Assembly: GCF_026745355.1 (NCBI RefSeq)
Contig: NC_079206.1
Span: 20,050,392-20,114,391 of the forward strand
Origin: Beta vulgaris subsp. vulgaris
Lineage: Eukaryota; Streptophyta; Magnoliopsida; Caryophyllales; Amaranthaceae
Length of the DNA: 64,000 bases
Direction: 5' to 3'
Below, piece by piece: positions 50,901-61,833 of the stretch. Made by a program: the position numbers and the translations under genes. The notes beneath the pieces are model-generated. The model did no database searches, was not told where the DNA came from, and was given only the letters and a program-made list of their open reading frames with translations. The first letter of the stretch is position 1. Each line of letters starts with the position of its first letter.

Positions 50901-51765
50901 ACTTTGAAAGCGTAAGATAAATTTAAAAAGAAATGAAGAGTTAGTTTACTTACATGATGTTATTGCGAGTCCAAAGAATGCTATATTGATGGAAATCTTT
51001 AGTAGGATCAAACCATAGTCTATATCTCTCTTCCCTTCCTCTATTGGTACTCCCATTTCCATACATATTCGTTTGAAACCTCCATGGCTTCCCTTTCAAG
51101 TTGCCTAAAAATTCTATGTCCAATTCATCGTGTCTTTTTTCCCATACATCAGCATTAGATGTCTGCATATATATTATATATTCAAAACTATATTACTATT
51201 ATAACTTCAATACATAAAATAATTATAATATATACTTAATTCGATAACAGAAAGAATACAACAATCGGATATTATTTGTGGCGTATAAAATATTCAATTG
51301 TTGCATTTTTTATAAACGGAGGAAGTAGTTTGTATACATAGACTTACATAGAAGGCAACCACAACTCCAGCCGTGTAATTACCCGGTAATTTAATCCTTG
51401 CGCTAAAAAAACCATAATCATAATATTTCGAAGAAATAAATCCAGACCCTGAAAAAATTATAACATAAGCTATTACGTTACATATAATAAAACTCTAACA
51501 TGACACAACAACATAACATAACACGAAACTAAACACGAACACGACACGAGGATAAGAAGAACATACCAGCGTAACGGTTGAGATGAAGGTTAGCAGCACG
51601 ACCATCGTCGGATTTTTTGATATTAAAATCAGCGAAGAGAGGGGTGTAGCCTTCATCGAAGGCAATAGTGGGGACGTTAAACGCAGCGTTTGAGACGACG
51701 GTAAAGAAAGAAAGGAGAGAGAGAGATAGATAAAGGAGGAGGTTAATTCTTGTTCCTCCTGACAT
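47927..51765 (-). CDS. XTH30: Xyloglucan endotransglucosylase/hydrolase, group IIIB (XTH30-like), four exons
   Basis: Minus-strand exons: 51567-51765, 51348-51448, 50954-51162 and 47927-48470. All junctions are GT-AG and phases agree, giving 350 aa plus stop (Arabidopsis XTH30 is of similar length). The first about 28 residues form a hydrophobic signal peptide ([18 protein letters not shown]), so the product is secreted to the wall. The GH16 active site [11 protein letters not shown] lies at residues 111-121, with the nucleophile, assisting Asp and acid/base at Glu113, Asp115 and Glu117. A possible N-glycosylation site (NGST) follows. The XET C-terminal domain has [10 protein letters not shown] and four spaced cysteines. 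The long basic C-terminal tail ([13 protein letters not shown]) and the ECVIV...[11 protein letters not shown] block mark group IIIB, closest to XTH30. The enzyme cuts and rejoins xyloglucan chains. Intron 3 is unusually long (48471-50953, about 2.5 kb). Confidence 0.95.
48471..50953 (-). other. Intron 3 of the XTH30-like gene
   Basis: AT-rich 2.48-kb intron between the active-site exon and the last exon; the other two introns are 118 and 185 bp. The donor reads GTAAGT and the acceptor CAG. I see no coding sequence in it. A weak MITE-like end (ACTTCCTTCGTTC) lies near 49540 and an (AAT)n run near 49975. Confidence 0.85.
51288..51330. mobile_element. Stowaway-type MITE end inside XTH intron 2
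   Basis: The intron 51163-51347 contains the terminal signature ATTGTTGCATTTTTTAT followed by AACGGAGGAAGTAG, the same end seen in complete MITEs at 17310-17568 and 25570-25825. No matching left end is present, so this is a relic. It stops about 18 bp from the exon 2 donor. Confidence 0.6.
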
Positions 51766-52000
51766 TTTTCTTTTTTTTTTTTTTTGGCTTTTGTTTTATG
51801 GAAAAATGGTATAACGGTGTTTTCTCTCTCTTCTTTCTGTTACGTCTTCTACAAGGTTATACCCACAGTAAGCGTAATATAAGGAGGAGAGAAAGAGAAA
51901 AGAATGGGGGAGGAGAGAGAAAGTGAATGAGAGGAAGAGGAGAAGAGAAGAAAGATGGTTTTTTGGAATTTATGTGAGTTGTGTGTGTTTATATTGTGAA
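51766..52000 (-). promoter_or_regulatory. Putative XTH 5' UTR and core promoter
   Basis: On the minus strand, upstream of the XTH start codon, lies a long pyrimidine-rich stretch (CTTTCTCTCTCCTCCCCC style, 51850-51950) of the kind common in plant 5' leaders. A TATA-like CAATATAAACAC sits at about 51987-51997, roughly 225 bp before the ATG. Position and composition are the only evidence. Confidence 0.35.
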
Positions 52001-53290
52001 GGTTGATATTTTAGAATTGCCATTGAAGAATGATGTTATTACGAGTCTGACACTGGTATAATTAGCATTTTTAATAAAAAAATATGAATGGCTGATTTTT
52101 TTTAATATTAGTATTAACAAATTAAGATATACAAGTCTTTAATATATGCAATGGTGACTGGATGAGGCATTTGAGCTTGAAAGTTATGTATAGTTCTTTT
52201 CACATGAATTTTGTATCATGTAAACTTGCTTTTAGTTATAAAGATATGCTCAAAGAAATTAAAATTTTATATAATTTTAATTATTATTTTTTTGCAACTT
52301 ATCGTTTACACTTAAGGTGAAACTTGAAGCTCCGTTTCTCCTAAAAGAGGCAAAACTTGAAACTTCATCTTATTTTTACTCGTTCGAATTTGATTTTATG
52401 ATAATTGTGAATTGAGCTTGTTTAACCTTATTAACTCTGATTTTAAGTCAAATTGTGAATTGAGCTTGTTTAACCTTATTAACCCTGATTTTAAGTAATT
52501 ATTTGAGTTTTGAACCTAATATTTATAAACTTATCATCCATAACTTTTCATAACTTATTCTCTTGAATTAAGTGAAGATCATATGGGAAAGACTAAACTT
52601 TTTTGTTGAAGAGGAAAGATAAATCTCATTAATCCAAAACCATACGATATTTAAAATCGATCTTAAAGAAAAGCGAAACACAACCTAACTTGATCAAATG
52701 AAGTTAATCTAAGATATAACAATGATAATAATAAACCTAATATAGCATAACCCTCGTTTGTACACTGAATCATGCAGCCTTCTACAAAAGCGTCGACATA
52801 ATTTTGAAAAGATAACTCTTTATTGGAATATTGTGAATAGATTTCCAATACTGATTGCAAACTTGTACACCAAACTATCAATAAACTGCATCTTTGCAAT
52901 AAACTACAAAAGTTCAACTTTAAACGACTCCCACAAGCAGAGACTAATAAATCAAACTCTAAACTTCCATTAAGGGAGGACCCCAATAATTGGGTAGAAT
53001 AAAACTCTCCAACAGAGAGAGAAAAGATGATTATTATTAACGAAAACTAAGAAAATAAGTGCATAAAATCATAATTCGGGGTTTACCACCATCGAAAAGG
53101 ATGGTGACAACCTCATAGTGACTCAAGAACAATAGGACTATTATGGGGAAAAAAGGTAGTGAAAGAGAGACTATGATGTTTTGTTGCGGAGATAAGAAGA
53201 TTTAGGGAAAGATTGAACCTAAAATGTTATATATGAGTAAATACACCAATTTTCAAAACAAAATAAAAACAAAGATAATGTTATTCTAGT
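52000..53290. other. Intergenic; one unrecognised open frame
   Basis: Minus-strand frame 52663-52986 (107 codons, several Cys) has no recognised domain. 52391-52500 contains a 50-bp near-perfect tandem repeat (GAATTGAGCTTGTTTAACCT twice). Confidence 0.45.
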
Positions 53291-53294
53291 TTGA

Positions 53295-53651
53295 TAGAAT
53301 TTTATTGGGGCGGTAGCTCTGAAAAGAAAGATTGTCTATCTTTTCTTTCATCTCTGGAGAAATACGATCAGTTGGGGCTAATTCAAACCCCTTAGGTAAA
53401 ATAAGTATAGCCCCCACATTCGGACCCCCTTTTTACCGTTAGCAAGAACTTGTTTTAATTGCATATATATCACAAGGAATTCGAACAACTGCTTCAAATA
53501 CAGTATATGGAAGCACCGTTTGTGGAACCTCAATGTCCACATGCCGATAAGAATCATTCTCAACGAGTCCATAATAAGTGATCTCATTTTTTTTCATCAA
53601 ATCCGGGTAGATCGAGACCAATGATCTTGAGCGACTGATCCGGCAGAACAA
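53295..53651 (-). pseudogene. Nuclear plastid DNA insertion: ycf2 fragment joined to petA fragment
   Basis: On the minus strand, 53541 down to about 53295 encodes, with small frame breaks, cytochrome f (petA): [53 protein letters not shown]. Just upstream, about 53651-53546 reads in shifting frames as ycf2: CSAGSVAQDHWS then ITYYGLVENDS. The two genes are far apart in plastid genomes, so the pieces were joined before or during insertion. Neither could make a protein. Confidence 0.85.
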
Positions 53652-54964
53652 CTAAAAAGATAAAGAAGTATTGTTAGTTTCTATATAAATTTATTAGTAT
53701 TCTAATAAAATAGATAGTTAGAAATTCTAAATTATTTCTGATAATTTTCTTTAATAATGTTATTCATATTCCTAAAGCAAACCATTTTGTTCATCCATCA
53801 ATAATAATCACTTCTATTATTTTCATACATGTGAATGGTATCTATTACTTGGAGTTGTCGTAGGAGTTGACAACAAAGATAGGAGTGTGCTCCCAAATTT
53901 ATTTTCCTTCAAAGAAAAAATTAAAAGTTAGAGAGTAGACCTTTGGAAACCAATTATTGCCAAAGGGGGCCAACTATTAGAACTTTGGAATAAAGCTAGG
54001 GAGGTGGATACCAAATAATTATTTTTAGGGGGACCTTTATCATAATTAAGATAAAATTATTATATTAATTGAATTTTAATTTGAATATGTTTCATATACA
54101 ATAGTCATCCACATAATCATATCCTCCATAATATGGATTGGCTGATAAGCAACTTTCCTAAGCCATGTGCATATAGTAATAGTAATCATCGTTTTTGTTT
54201 TGCCTTGTCATATAAAACCATACATAAAATGATAAGGTTGGTTGAGCCTCCCTCTTAACATTAATTAATTATTTTCACATAAACTTTATATTAAATTGTA
54301 GCATCATACATTCATATTCCACCCAAAGATCGAGTTGGCACCTCCTTGCAATTAAACAAATAGTATGTCACCAAATGCAAAACATTTTTTCTTCTATTTG
54401 AATATTAGCAACTTGCTACAGTTTATACAAGTAATGAGTTTAGTACAACAAATTAAGTCTCTGTCTTATATTCGGTATAAGTAGATGACCAAATTATTGG
54501 ATGTATCATTTTATTCTAATAATTTTAGATGTGTCTAGCTAGTCTAATATTCAAGAGTTATTCTAGATATTTTAATTCCTAAGTTGTGTATTCATATGAA
54601 AGCTATACTTTTTTTCAACTTTGGTGTTCTCATCCTCCTTCAAGTAAACTTTGTGAAAAAGCGTACATATGACTCAGTATAACATGATACTCTTCTCTGA
54701 TCTCTAGAATCATTAACGTGTAACAATTATGATTACTGTAGTTGGTACTTGGTAGAGGTTATAATCAATTAAATCAATTTGTTACTATCAACTAACTTAG
54801 AACTCGTTTAATATCAGTGTTTATTTTCAGGCTTTGGCTTTCTGGACTTTATAACTCAAACGTTGTATGATAGAAAGTGCATCTTTCTTTTCGATGGCTA
54901 GAAATTGCATCTTGAAATTACAACTATTAGTCATATCTCTATTATATATGGAAATTGTTGAGTA
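53652..54964. other. Intergenic, nothing recognised
   Basis: AT-rich, without open frames or terminal repeats. Confidence 0.55.
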
Positions 54965-55362
54965 CTACCTCCGTTTCCTAAAGATCTTCCCTCTTTTCGT
55001 TTAAGTGCGTTTTAAAAAGATTTTCCCTCTTTTATTTTATTCCTTATTTGGATTTTTTTTTTTTCCTTTTTACCCTCTCATGAGTCATGTCCCTATCATA
55101 TGGTCCACTATTACATTATTAATTCAATTTTACTCCCTTTCTCTCTCTCCTACTTTAACCCCTTTTTATTTGTTTATTTATCTTAACCCCTTTCTCTCTC
55201 CTACTTTACCCACCTCATACCCCACACAAATGGATCTTCCTTGGTATTTGTAGGAACAGTAACAAGGAAGATCTTTTTACCCACCCCATATCCCACACAA
55301 ATGGATCTTCCTTGGTATCTGTAGGAACAGTAACAAGGAAGATCTTTAGGAAATGGAGGTAG
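54965..55362 (+). mobile_element. Stowaway-like MITE with internal 71-bp duplication
   Basis: Ends CTACCTCCGTTTCC and GGAAATGGAGGTAG, flanked by TA. It is longer than its relatives because 55205-55275 is repeated at 55276-55346 with three or so differences. Confidence 0.85.
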
Positions 55363-56557
55363 TACTTTTTAGTGTCCATCCTTTTTGACCAATATATCCC
55401 CAAATAGAAAAAACAAAACTATAACATCTAACACTCTATTAGTTTAAAAATAAAAATAGAAAATGAAAAACCGTACCATCTAATAAACTACAAAGCATTT
55501 ATCACTCATCATTCGAATTTGCACACATAACGTGCATGTAAAGACTAGTATTTTCCAAAAGTTGGTATAAAAAAAAAAAAAATCAAAGATTGTATTATTT
55601 TGATAGAGCCAGAATTTGTATCATTCTACTTAAATTTTCCTAATATTTTTTAGTTTATATGTGTAATATCCCGCACAAATGCTAAATGATAGTACTAAGC
55701 TACAACGGCATTTCACTTAACATTTGACTGACTTATTAGTACCTCTATGAGAAGATTCAATTTTCCTTTGTTGTAAGCTAAGTATCTCAACCAATCATCG
55801 TAACACTCATTCTTTAAGGTATGAGATGCAAAGGTAATACAAAAGTAGCAATACTCCCATCTCTATAGAGCTGTCACTTTCCTTAGCTTGCACAAAAGAG
55901 TTGGCCATTTCAAATTTCTACTAACATTTGGCATAATTTTGATGGGAGGTTAAAGGTTTTGACTCCTAAAATGAAATTTGAGTCGTCCTTAAATATTATT
56001 CATTTGATCATTTTCATTCTAAAATATATAGTATATACTTAGCATAGATTGAAAGAAAATTTAGTTTTTTTCCTTGTATTCTTTATGTTGTATTATGTCT
56101 ACCCACCACCTACTCATTAATAATTTTGGCTTCGAAGGAGAAGTATGTTGTATTCTTATTACAAGATGTTTTATTCACGTAACTAGTGAGTATGACTACA
56201 TATAATGATGAATTGAACTTGTTCTTATCTTCTAATTCTAGTTTTTTTTTTCTTGACAACACTATCTTTCATACTTATCTTTATTGTCTTATTGAACATA
56301 TGTCACCAATTACCACTAATATACTTCAATCAGTACATTAAGGTCACAATGGAAAGATTAATACATGCTAACTAATATGCTAGCTAGTAAACTTACTTGG
56401 GTGATTTATATTATTGGTGCCTTGAATCTATTAGCTAGGAATATTAGGATATGATAAAGATATGATAATATATTTAGTATATATTATTATTTTAGGAAAA
56501 TCTTATTAGAAATATTTTCAATATGTATATGATTAGTAATTTAGTATTAGGAATATA
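55363..56557. other. Intergenic; possible Helitron 3' end at about 55520-55549
   Basis: GCACACATAACGTGCATG followed by TAAAGACTAG|T resembles a hairpin plus CTRRT terminus, but no 5' TC end could be placed. Confidence 0.3.
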
Positions 56558-56603
56558 TCTCTATTATATAAGCCAAGGGGGGAGCTATGGTGTCCCCATT
56601 TAA

Positions 56604-56751
56604 GGGCCTGTTCTCCCCAACTTATTTTCAGTTCAGTTCAGTTCAGTTCAACTCCAATCAGTTCAGTTCAGTTCAGTTCAGCTCCATTCTTTTATAACCA
56701 TTTTATTAAATATTATTATTATGTTGGTATAATTTATTTTACAAATTACTC

Positions 56752-56848
<97 letters not shown>

Positions 56849-56853
56849 CATCA

Positions 56854-56897
<44 letters not shown>

Positions 56898-57547
56898 GCT
56901 GTTTCTATATATTATTTTGTTTATCATAGCTTTACTCATTATTATTACTATTATTATTAGGAGGAACATGGTTTAGGTCAAAGCACAAATAAACCCATTT
57001 TTTTTAGCCCATAAACCAATCAAATCGTGTCAAGACGGTTTATGATGTAATTTTCGCGGTCCAACCCAATCATTATTTTTATTACTAAATATTTTTATAT
57101 TATTAAATCTAATTATTAAAATAGTAATATTAATTTACTTCTTAGATATTATTGTTATTAGATATCATCATCAAGTATTAATATATTAATACAAATAATA
57201 TAAAATAATTATTATTAATTATCATTATTATCATTAATTATAATTATTATTATTATTATTATTAATTTATGATTATTAATATTATTTATTTATAACTATC
57301 ATTTAAAAATATCTAAAATACTATTATTATTATTCATTATTATTACTTATCATTATAATTATTATTTAATATTCATATTATTATTGTTTAAAATATTATT
57401 TATATATTTATTACATTCAATTTAATTCAATTTAATTTAATTCAGTTCAGTTCAGTTCAGCTCCTATAAGTTCAGTTCAGTTCAGCTCAGCTCCAATAAG
57501 TTCAGTTCAGTTCAGCTCAGCTGTTTTATGCCGAAAAGAACAGTCCC
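56604..57547. mobile_element. TTCAG-repeat Tourist-like element nested in a Helitron
   Basis: Ends GGGCCTGTTCTCC and GAACAGTCCC are imperfect inverted repeats, flanked on both sides by TAA (56601-56603 and 57548-57550), the PIF/Harbinger target. The interior is TTCAG pentamers at each end and (TTA)n in the middle. There is no transposase. Confidence 0.7.
56752..56898. repeat. Long (TTA)n microsatellite
   Basis: About 145 bases of almost pure TTA, interrupted once by TCATCATCA at about 56848. Confidence 0.95.
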
Positions 57548-57920
57548 TAAAAAGTCTTTTTTTGCCCTTAGCTACATATATAATTGGATATTCAAATCTT
57601 CTACAATATATTCTTTTCTAATTTAAAGATGAGGTCAAAACTCTAATGATAAATTAAATTAAATGAACACTAACAAAGTAACTTGACGCAATTAGAAAAA
57701 TGGTTATTTAATTTTTTAAAATTACAAATGTAAATTACTATAAGACCTTATATCTAAATGTTCATTACAATTTCTAATCACTTTTCATTAGTTTGTACAA
57801 CAATAAGTATAAATCACACTCCTAAAATTATATTCATATGAAATTTATTAAGAACAGACTCAAACAATCGACGCACGCATCGCGTGCATAGAAGGCTAGT
57901 ATATATATATTATAGGGGGC

Positions 57921-58172
57921 GAGATCACATGAGAATGAATCTCAACCACACGATTGAATTAAAGTTACAACACTTGTTCATTAGAGTTGTACCCCCTAAA
58001 AAATTTTGAGCCAAAAAAAAAAGAATTTTTGAGTTTTTTTTTTCTCTAATATTCTTTTTTTTTTGAGTTGCATCACTTTTTCATTAGAGTTATACATCAC
58101 TAATTCATAAGAGTTATAACGCATAAAATTCATTCTCATTTCTCATGTAAGTATACATTCTCATATGAACTC
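57921..58172. mobile_element. Short MITE with ATGAGAATG ends between AT tracts
   Basis: GAGATCACATGAGAATG at left and CATTCTCATATGAACTC at right are inverted repeats of 17 bp with two mismatches. Both flanks are (TA)n (57900-57911 and 58179-58217), consistent with a TA-targeting element. Internal repeats of TCATTAGAGTT. Confidence 0.7.
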
Positions 58173-58175
58173 ACT

Positions 58176-58178
<3 letters not shown>

Positions 58179-58217
<39 letters not shown>
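58179..58217. repeat. (AT)n microsatellite
   Basis: About 19-20 AT units between the short MITE and the MITE relic at 58225. Confidence 0.95.
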
Positions 58218-58221
<4 letters not shown>

Positions 58222-58224
58222 CAT

Positions 58225-58450
58225 TTTATTTTAGGTGGGTTAAACTTTAAAATCTTTGATCAAATATTTTCATTAATATATTAAAGGAAACACTCATGTA
58301 GGATCTTGTTAGATTCGCATCATATGTAGTTTCATGATATCAACTTTTTATATTTTTTATTAATAAGAAATCGAAGATATCAAAGTTCAAAGGTTTGTCT
58401 TGGAGACCGTGTAAAACATAAACAAGCACTATATTATTGGTCGGAGGGAG
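58225..58450 (-). mobile_element. Right half of a Stowaway-like MITE
   Basis: Internal GTAGGATCTTGTTAGATTCG and right end TTGGTCGGAGGGAG. The left end is missing, probably replaced by the (AT)n tract at 58179-58217. Confidence 0.55.
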
Positions 58451-59399
58451 TAGTATAATATTAATGTTCATTAATAGTATTTAATCACAAAGATATAGAT
58501 TACTTACACTCAATAATTATTAATCAATTCTTAAACAATTCATAATAAATAAAAAAGGGCTTAGAGAGGAAATTGAGGAGAGAGAACATATGGTGGGGTA
58601 TGGTAAAAAATAGGAAAGAGTATGTGATTTTGTGAAGATCCAAAATTGTAAATCATCCATTGGGAGTGAAAAAAATCATAAAAAGTAATAGTAGATCATG
58701 AGTGAAGTGGAAAATAGAGGAAGTATAACATGCTCCCTCTGTCTTTTTTTGTTGCTACATTTACTTTGGCACACATACCAAACAATATGCGGGGGAACAT
58801 TGCGAAGAGAGAGAATTAAGGGAAAGGGAATGAGTTTAATTAAGGAAGTAATTTTGCATGACAAAAGGGACTTCGCCTACATATTCAAAACTGGCTGTTT
58901 TTTTTAGGAAACAGTGGGGACCACATTAAAATTTTAGAGCCAAACTAAATTCAATTGCCTTTCCATTCAATATGGGATTTCACTTTACCCTCCAAAATAT
59001 AGGAAACCAATATACATCATTTTACAATAGGATTTACAAATTTCCGTCCAAAAAATTCAGCAACATACACGCAACAGAATTATTACAACATGGGTTGAAA
59101 TATTCCCTCAAAAAATTTAAATCAACTGAATTTGATGTTTAAACAAGAGATTTAAACTTTCTCCCCCAGAATGACGGTGTTTATATAAGGACAACAACAA
59201 CCACGAGAGGCCTCATTTCACCTTTATTCAAGATTTCATCACCCAACTTCATTAGGTAGACAAACAAAAATGCCATTGTAGGGGGTGGGGGAGGGTTGGG
59301 GTGGTATCAATCTCAGCTCAACATCATTGAGTGATTTAAGTTTACCTTTTCTTATTCTTAGTTTTTAATTGAAGAAGGTGTTGAAAATTTCTCAGTTTG

Positions 59400-61634
59400 A
59401 ACATGTCTGACATCCATAGCGATGTTATGGCTCCCCTACACAGTTATACTAATACAATTCCACAATTCAATATCAACTGCTCAACCAATCTTAATTACAA
59501 GTTCAACCCACATTTGATCTTAATGATCCAATTCCAGAGATATGAGTCTTTGATCTGAATTTCCTGTGATCTTATGAATCTCCGCATGAAGAAAACAATG
59601 AAATGTAACTCAATGTAAATGAAGAATTAGTTGGTGAATGGTTAAGTGATGATTCAGATGTAGGCACATCACATGGTATGAATGGATAGATTCAGAATCA
59701 GAAGATGAACAACAACAACCACAACAAGTTGCACATAAGAGAAAAAGTCATGCTATGGATGATTCCAACAGAGGTAATGTGGCAGACAAGCTACAGCAAC
59801 TTGTACAAAAAAAAAATGAATATGGCAAGTAAAAGTTACCCCATGGAACACTCAACAAGTTTGCATCAGATTTCAACACTTCAAGGTGGACAGTTGTAAG
59901 AATATGGGACAGTGTTGAACAACAAATCCACAACAACACAAACATTGATGTGAACAACAAGAGAACAAGCAGAGTTGGAAGAAATGGAATTCAATTGGAT
60001 CCAACATAATTAATAGCAATTCTATTAAGGAAGAGGACGAGTGTAAGAGTGACAACAATAGTTTTTAGGTAGGGGTGTTCATAAAAAACTGAAGCCGAAA
60101 AACTGGTCTAAATGGGTGGTTACCGTAATGATAAAAAAAGTTTCAACGGTACGGTTATCGAACCGATAAAATTAACGGTTAATGGTACGGTTATGATTTT
60201 TGAGTGAACGATTAACCGAATTACCGAAATATTATTTTTCTCTATTTAATTGTTGTGAAATATTTTCAAACAATTAAATTAATTCTAATATTTGTTCCTA
60301 AGTTTCAAAAATTAGGAAATGTATGTAATTACTTGGAAACTCTAGTACTAATATAAACACTATGATTAGGAAGAAGTGAATTATTAGTGTTAGTTATATT
60401 TTTCAATGAATTTATTGTCCACTTCATAATACAATTTATATTAGAGTATACATAATATTAAAATATATGCACAAAAAATGAAAATATATAGTATTAAGTA
60501 TTAAATAACGGTTAATGGTTAACCAAAAAACCGTACCAAAAAAACAATTAACCGCTTAAGCGGTAACCGGTATAAACGGTTACAGTTACGGTTCGCAAAA
60601 AGAGCGAACCGAAATGTCATTTCGGGAAGGTTAACTACCCATGAACACCCCTAGTTTTAGGCATGCATAGGTTGGTTAGAAGGGGTTTAGTAAGGAAGCA
60701 CACAAGGTTGCTAGGGTCTTTTGGGGCTTGAATTCTATCATACCAAGCACAGTTCATAAAATACCAAAATTCAGCAATATGTACAATGTAGTGCATGTTA
60801 ATGAGAAATGATTTTGTATGAGCAAAATCAGTAACAGGTACTACCTTGCCCCAGGTGAATAGAGCCAGGCCACCCAGAAGATGTAAAGTAAGAGGTTCAT
60901 AGTCAAAGTCATGGGTGCACTAGCAAGACCTATAAATTCAATTAATGGAGAGGTCATATTTGATGGGAAGATAGGCATGCATCTTCCTATTTAGAGAAGA
61001 GGTGACAGCCAAAAGATTGAATATAAACAGAGATGCAGGGGTGGTGGAAACCAAACCATTACTTAGCATCACACAAGAGGTCATAAGAGATAAATTAATC
61101 AAACACATACTACCATCAATTAGAGAAAATTGGCCAGAATCAGGATGCAAGCAAACAATGCAAGGCCACACATATCAGGGAATGATCCTGAATTCATGCT
61201 AGAGGCAACAAAGCGGGGATTTGACATCAGATTAATTAATCAACCAGCACAATCTCTTGATATGAATGTGCTTGATCTTGGGTTTTTCATTGCAATTCAA
61301 ACACTTAAAGACATAATTGCACCAAGGAATGTTAAAACACTTAGTCAAGGCTCTCAAGAGAGCATATGACAACTATGGCCTAAAGCTCTGCAATCACATT
61401 TGGTTGACTCTACAACAATGCATGAAGGAGACTCTGATTGTGAGGGGGAACAACAACTACCACATTCCTGGCAAGGAATCATTAGAAAGGAGAGGAGAAT
61501 CACCAACAACAATTACACTCACTCCACGATTGGTGCAAGAAAGCAAACAATGGGCAGAAGAAGGTAATTACAAGAACCAGAGGAGGAAGCAAACTATGCA
61601 ACAAGTTGGGAATCAGATTCAGATGATGGCATAG
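59400..61634 (+). pseudogene. Mariner-like (plant DD39D) transposase pseudogene
   Basis: Helix-turn-helix region at about 59830-60008 (KLPHGTLNKFASDF, SRWTVVRIWDSVEQQ). Catalytic domain: VHVNEK followed by TGA at 60809, where the family reads DEKWF; FDGKIGM near 60960; NNARPHISG near 61154, where the family reads DNARPH; then MNVLDLGFFIAIQTLK keeping the third Asp, and HIWLTLQQCMKE with GNNNYHIP towards the C-terminus. Two of three catalytic Asp positions are Asn, there are several stops and frame changes, and a 584-bp insertion at 60070-60653. It cannot be functional. Confidence 0.85.
60070..60653. mobile_element. hAT-type element filled with CGGTTA repeats, inserted in mariner transposase
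   Basis: Perfect 13-bp ends TAGGGGTGTTCAT and ATGAACACCCCTA; flanks TTTTTAGG (60062-60069) and GTTTTAGG (60654-60661) agree in 7 of 8 bases. The interior has ACGGTTA / TAACCG units at both ends. No coding. Confidence 0.85.
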
Positions 61635-61833
61635 GCATGATATGAAGCACAACAAATCAATAAGCTTTTTTTGAAAATCAAAGTGAAGAACCAAACTTTT
61701 TTTGTAAGTAACAACAACCACATATAGGTTAAACTTTTTGTAAGTGTACATGAATACATTTGGCATGTTAGTTTGCATTAATGTAAACATTATATAACAA
61801 TTTAAGGTTATTTATTTGCAACTTATTACAAAT

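Larger units (their letters stand above)
56558..57899 (+). mobile_element. Second non-autonomous Helitron of the same family
   Basis: Starts TCTCTATTATATAAG and ends with the hairpin GCACGCATCGCGTGC (57873-57887) and GGCTAG before host T; the base before TC is A. Its first about 45 bases and last about 30 match the Helitron at 1871-2960. A Tourist-like element is nested inside at 56604-57547. Confidence 0.82.
58733..61833 (+). mobile_element. Mariner-like transposon, degenerate, right end outside window
   Basis: The left terminus CTCCCTCTGTCTTTTTTTG is the plant mariner/Stowaway end. A degenerate transposase follows on the plus strand (59400-61634), interrupted by a hAT-type element. No matching ACGGAGGGAG end is found before the LTR sequence starting near 61834, which probably inserted into it. 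Confidence 0.75.

Noticed and set aside
52663..52986. 107-codon minus-strand open frame
   Set aside because: No domain, start context or splice partners recognised; left as intergenic.
56739..56969. Poly-Asn open frame
   Set aside because: Produced by the (TTA)n microsatellite.
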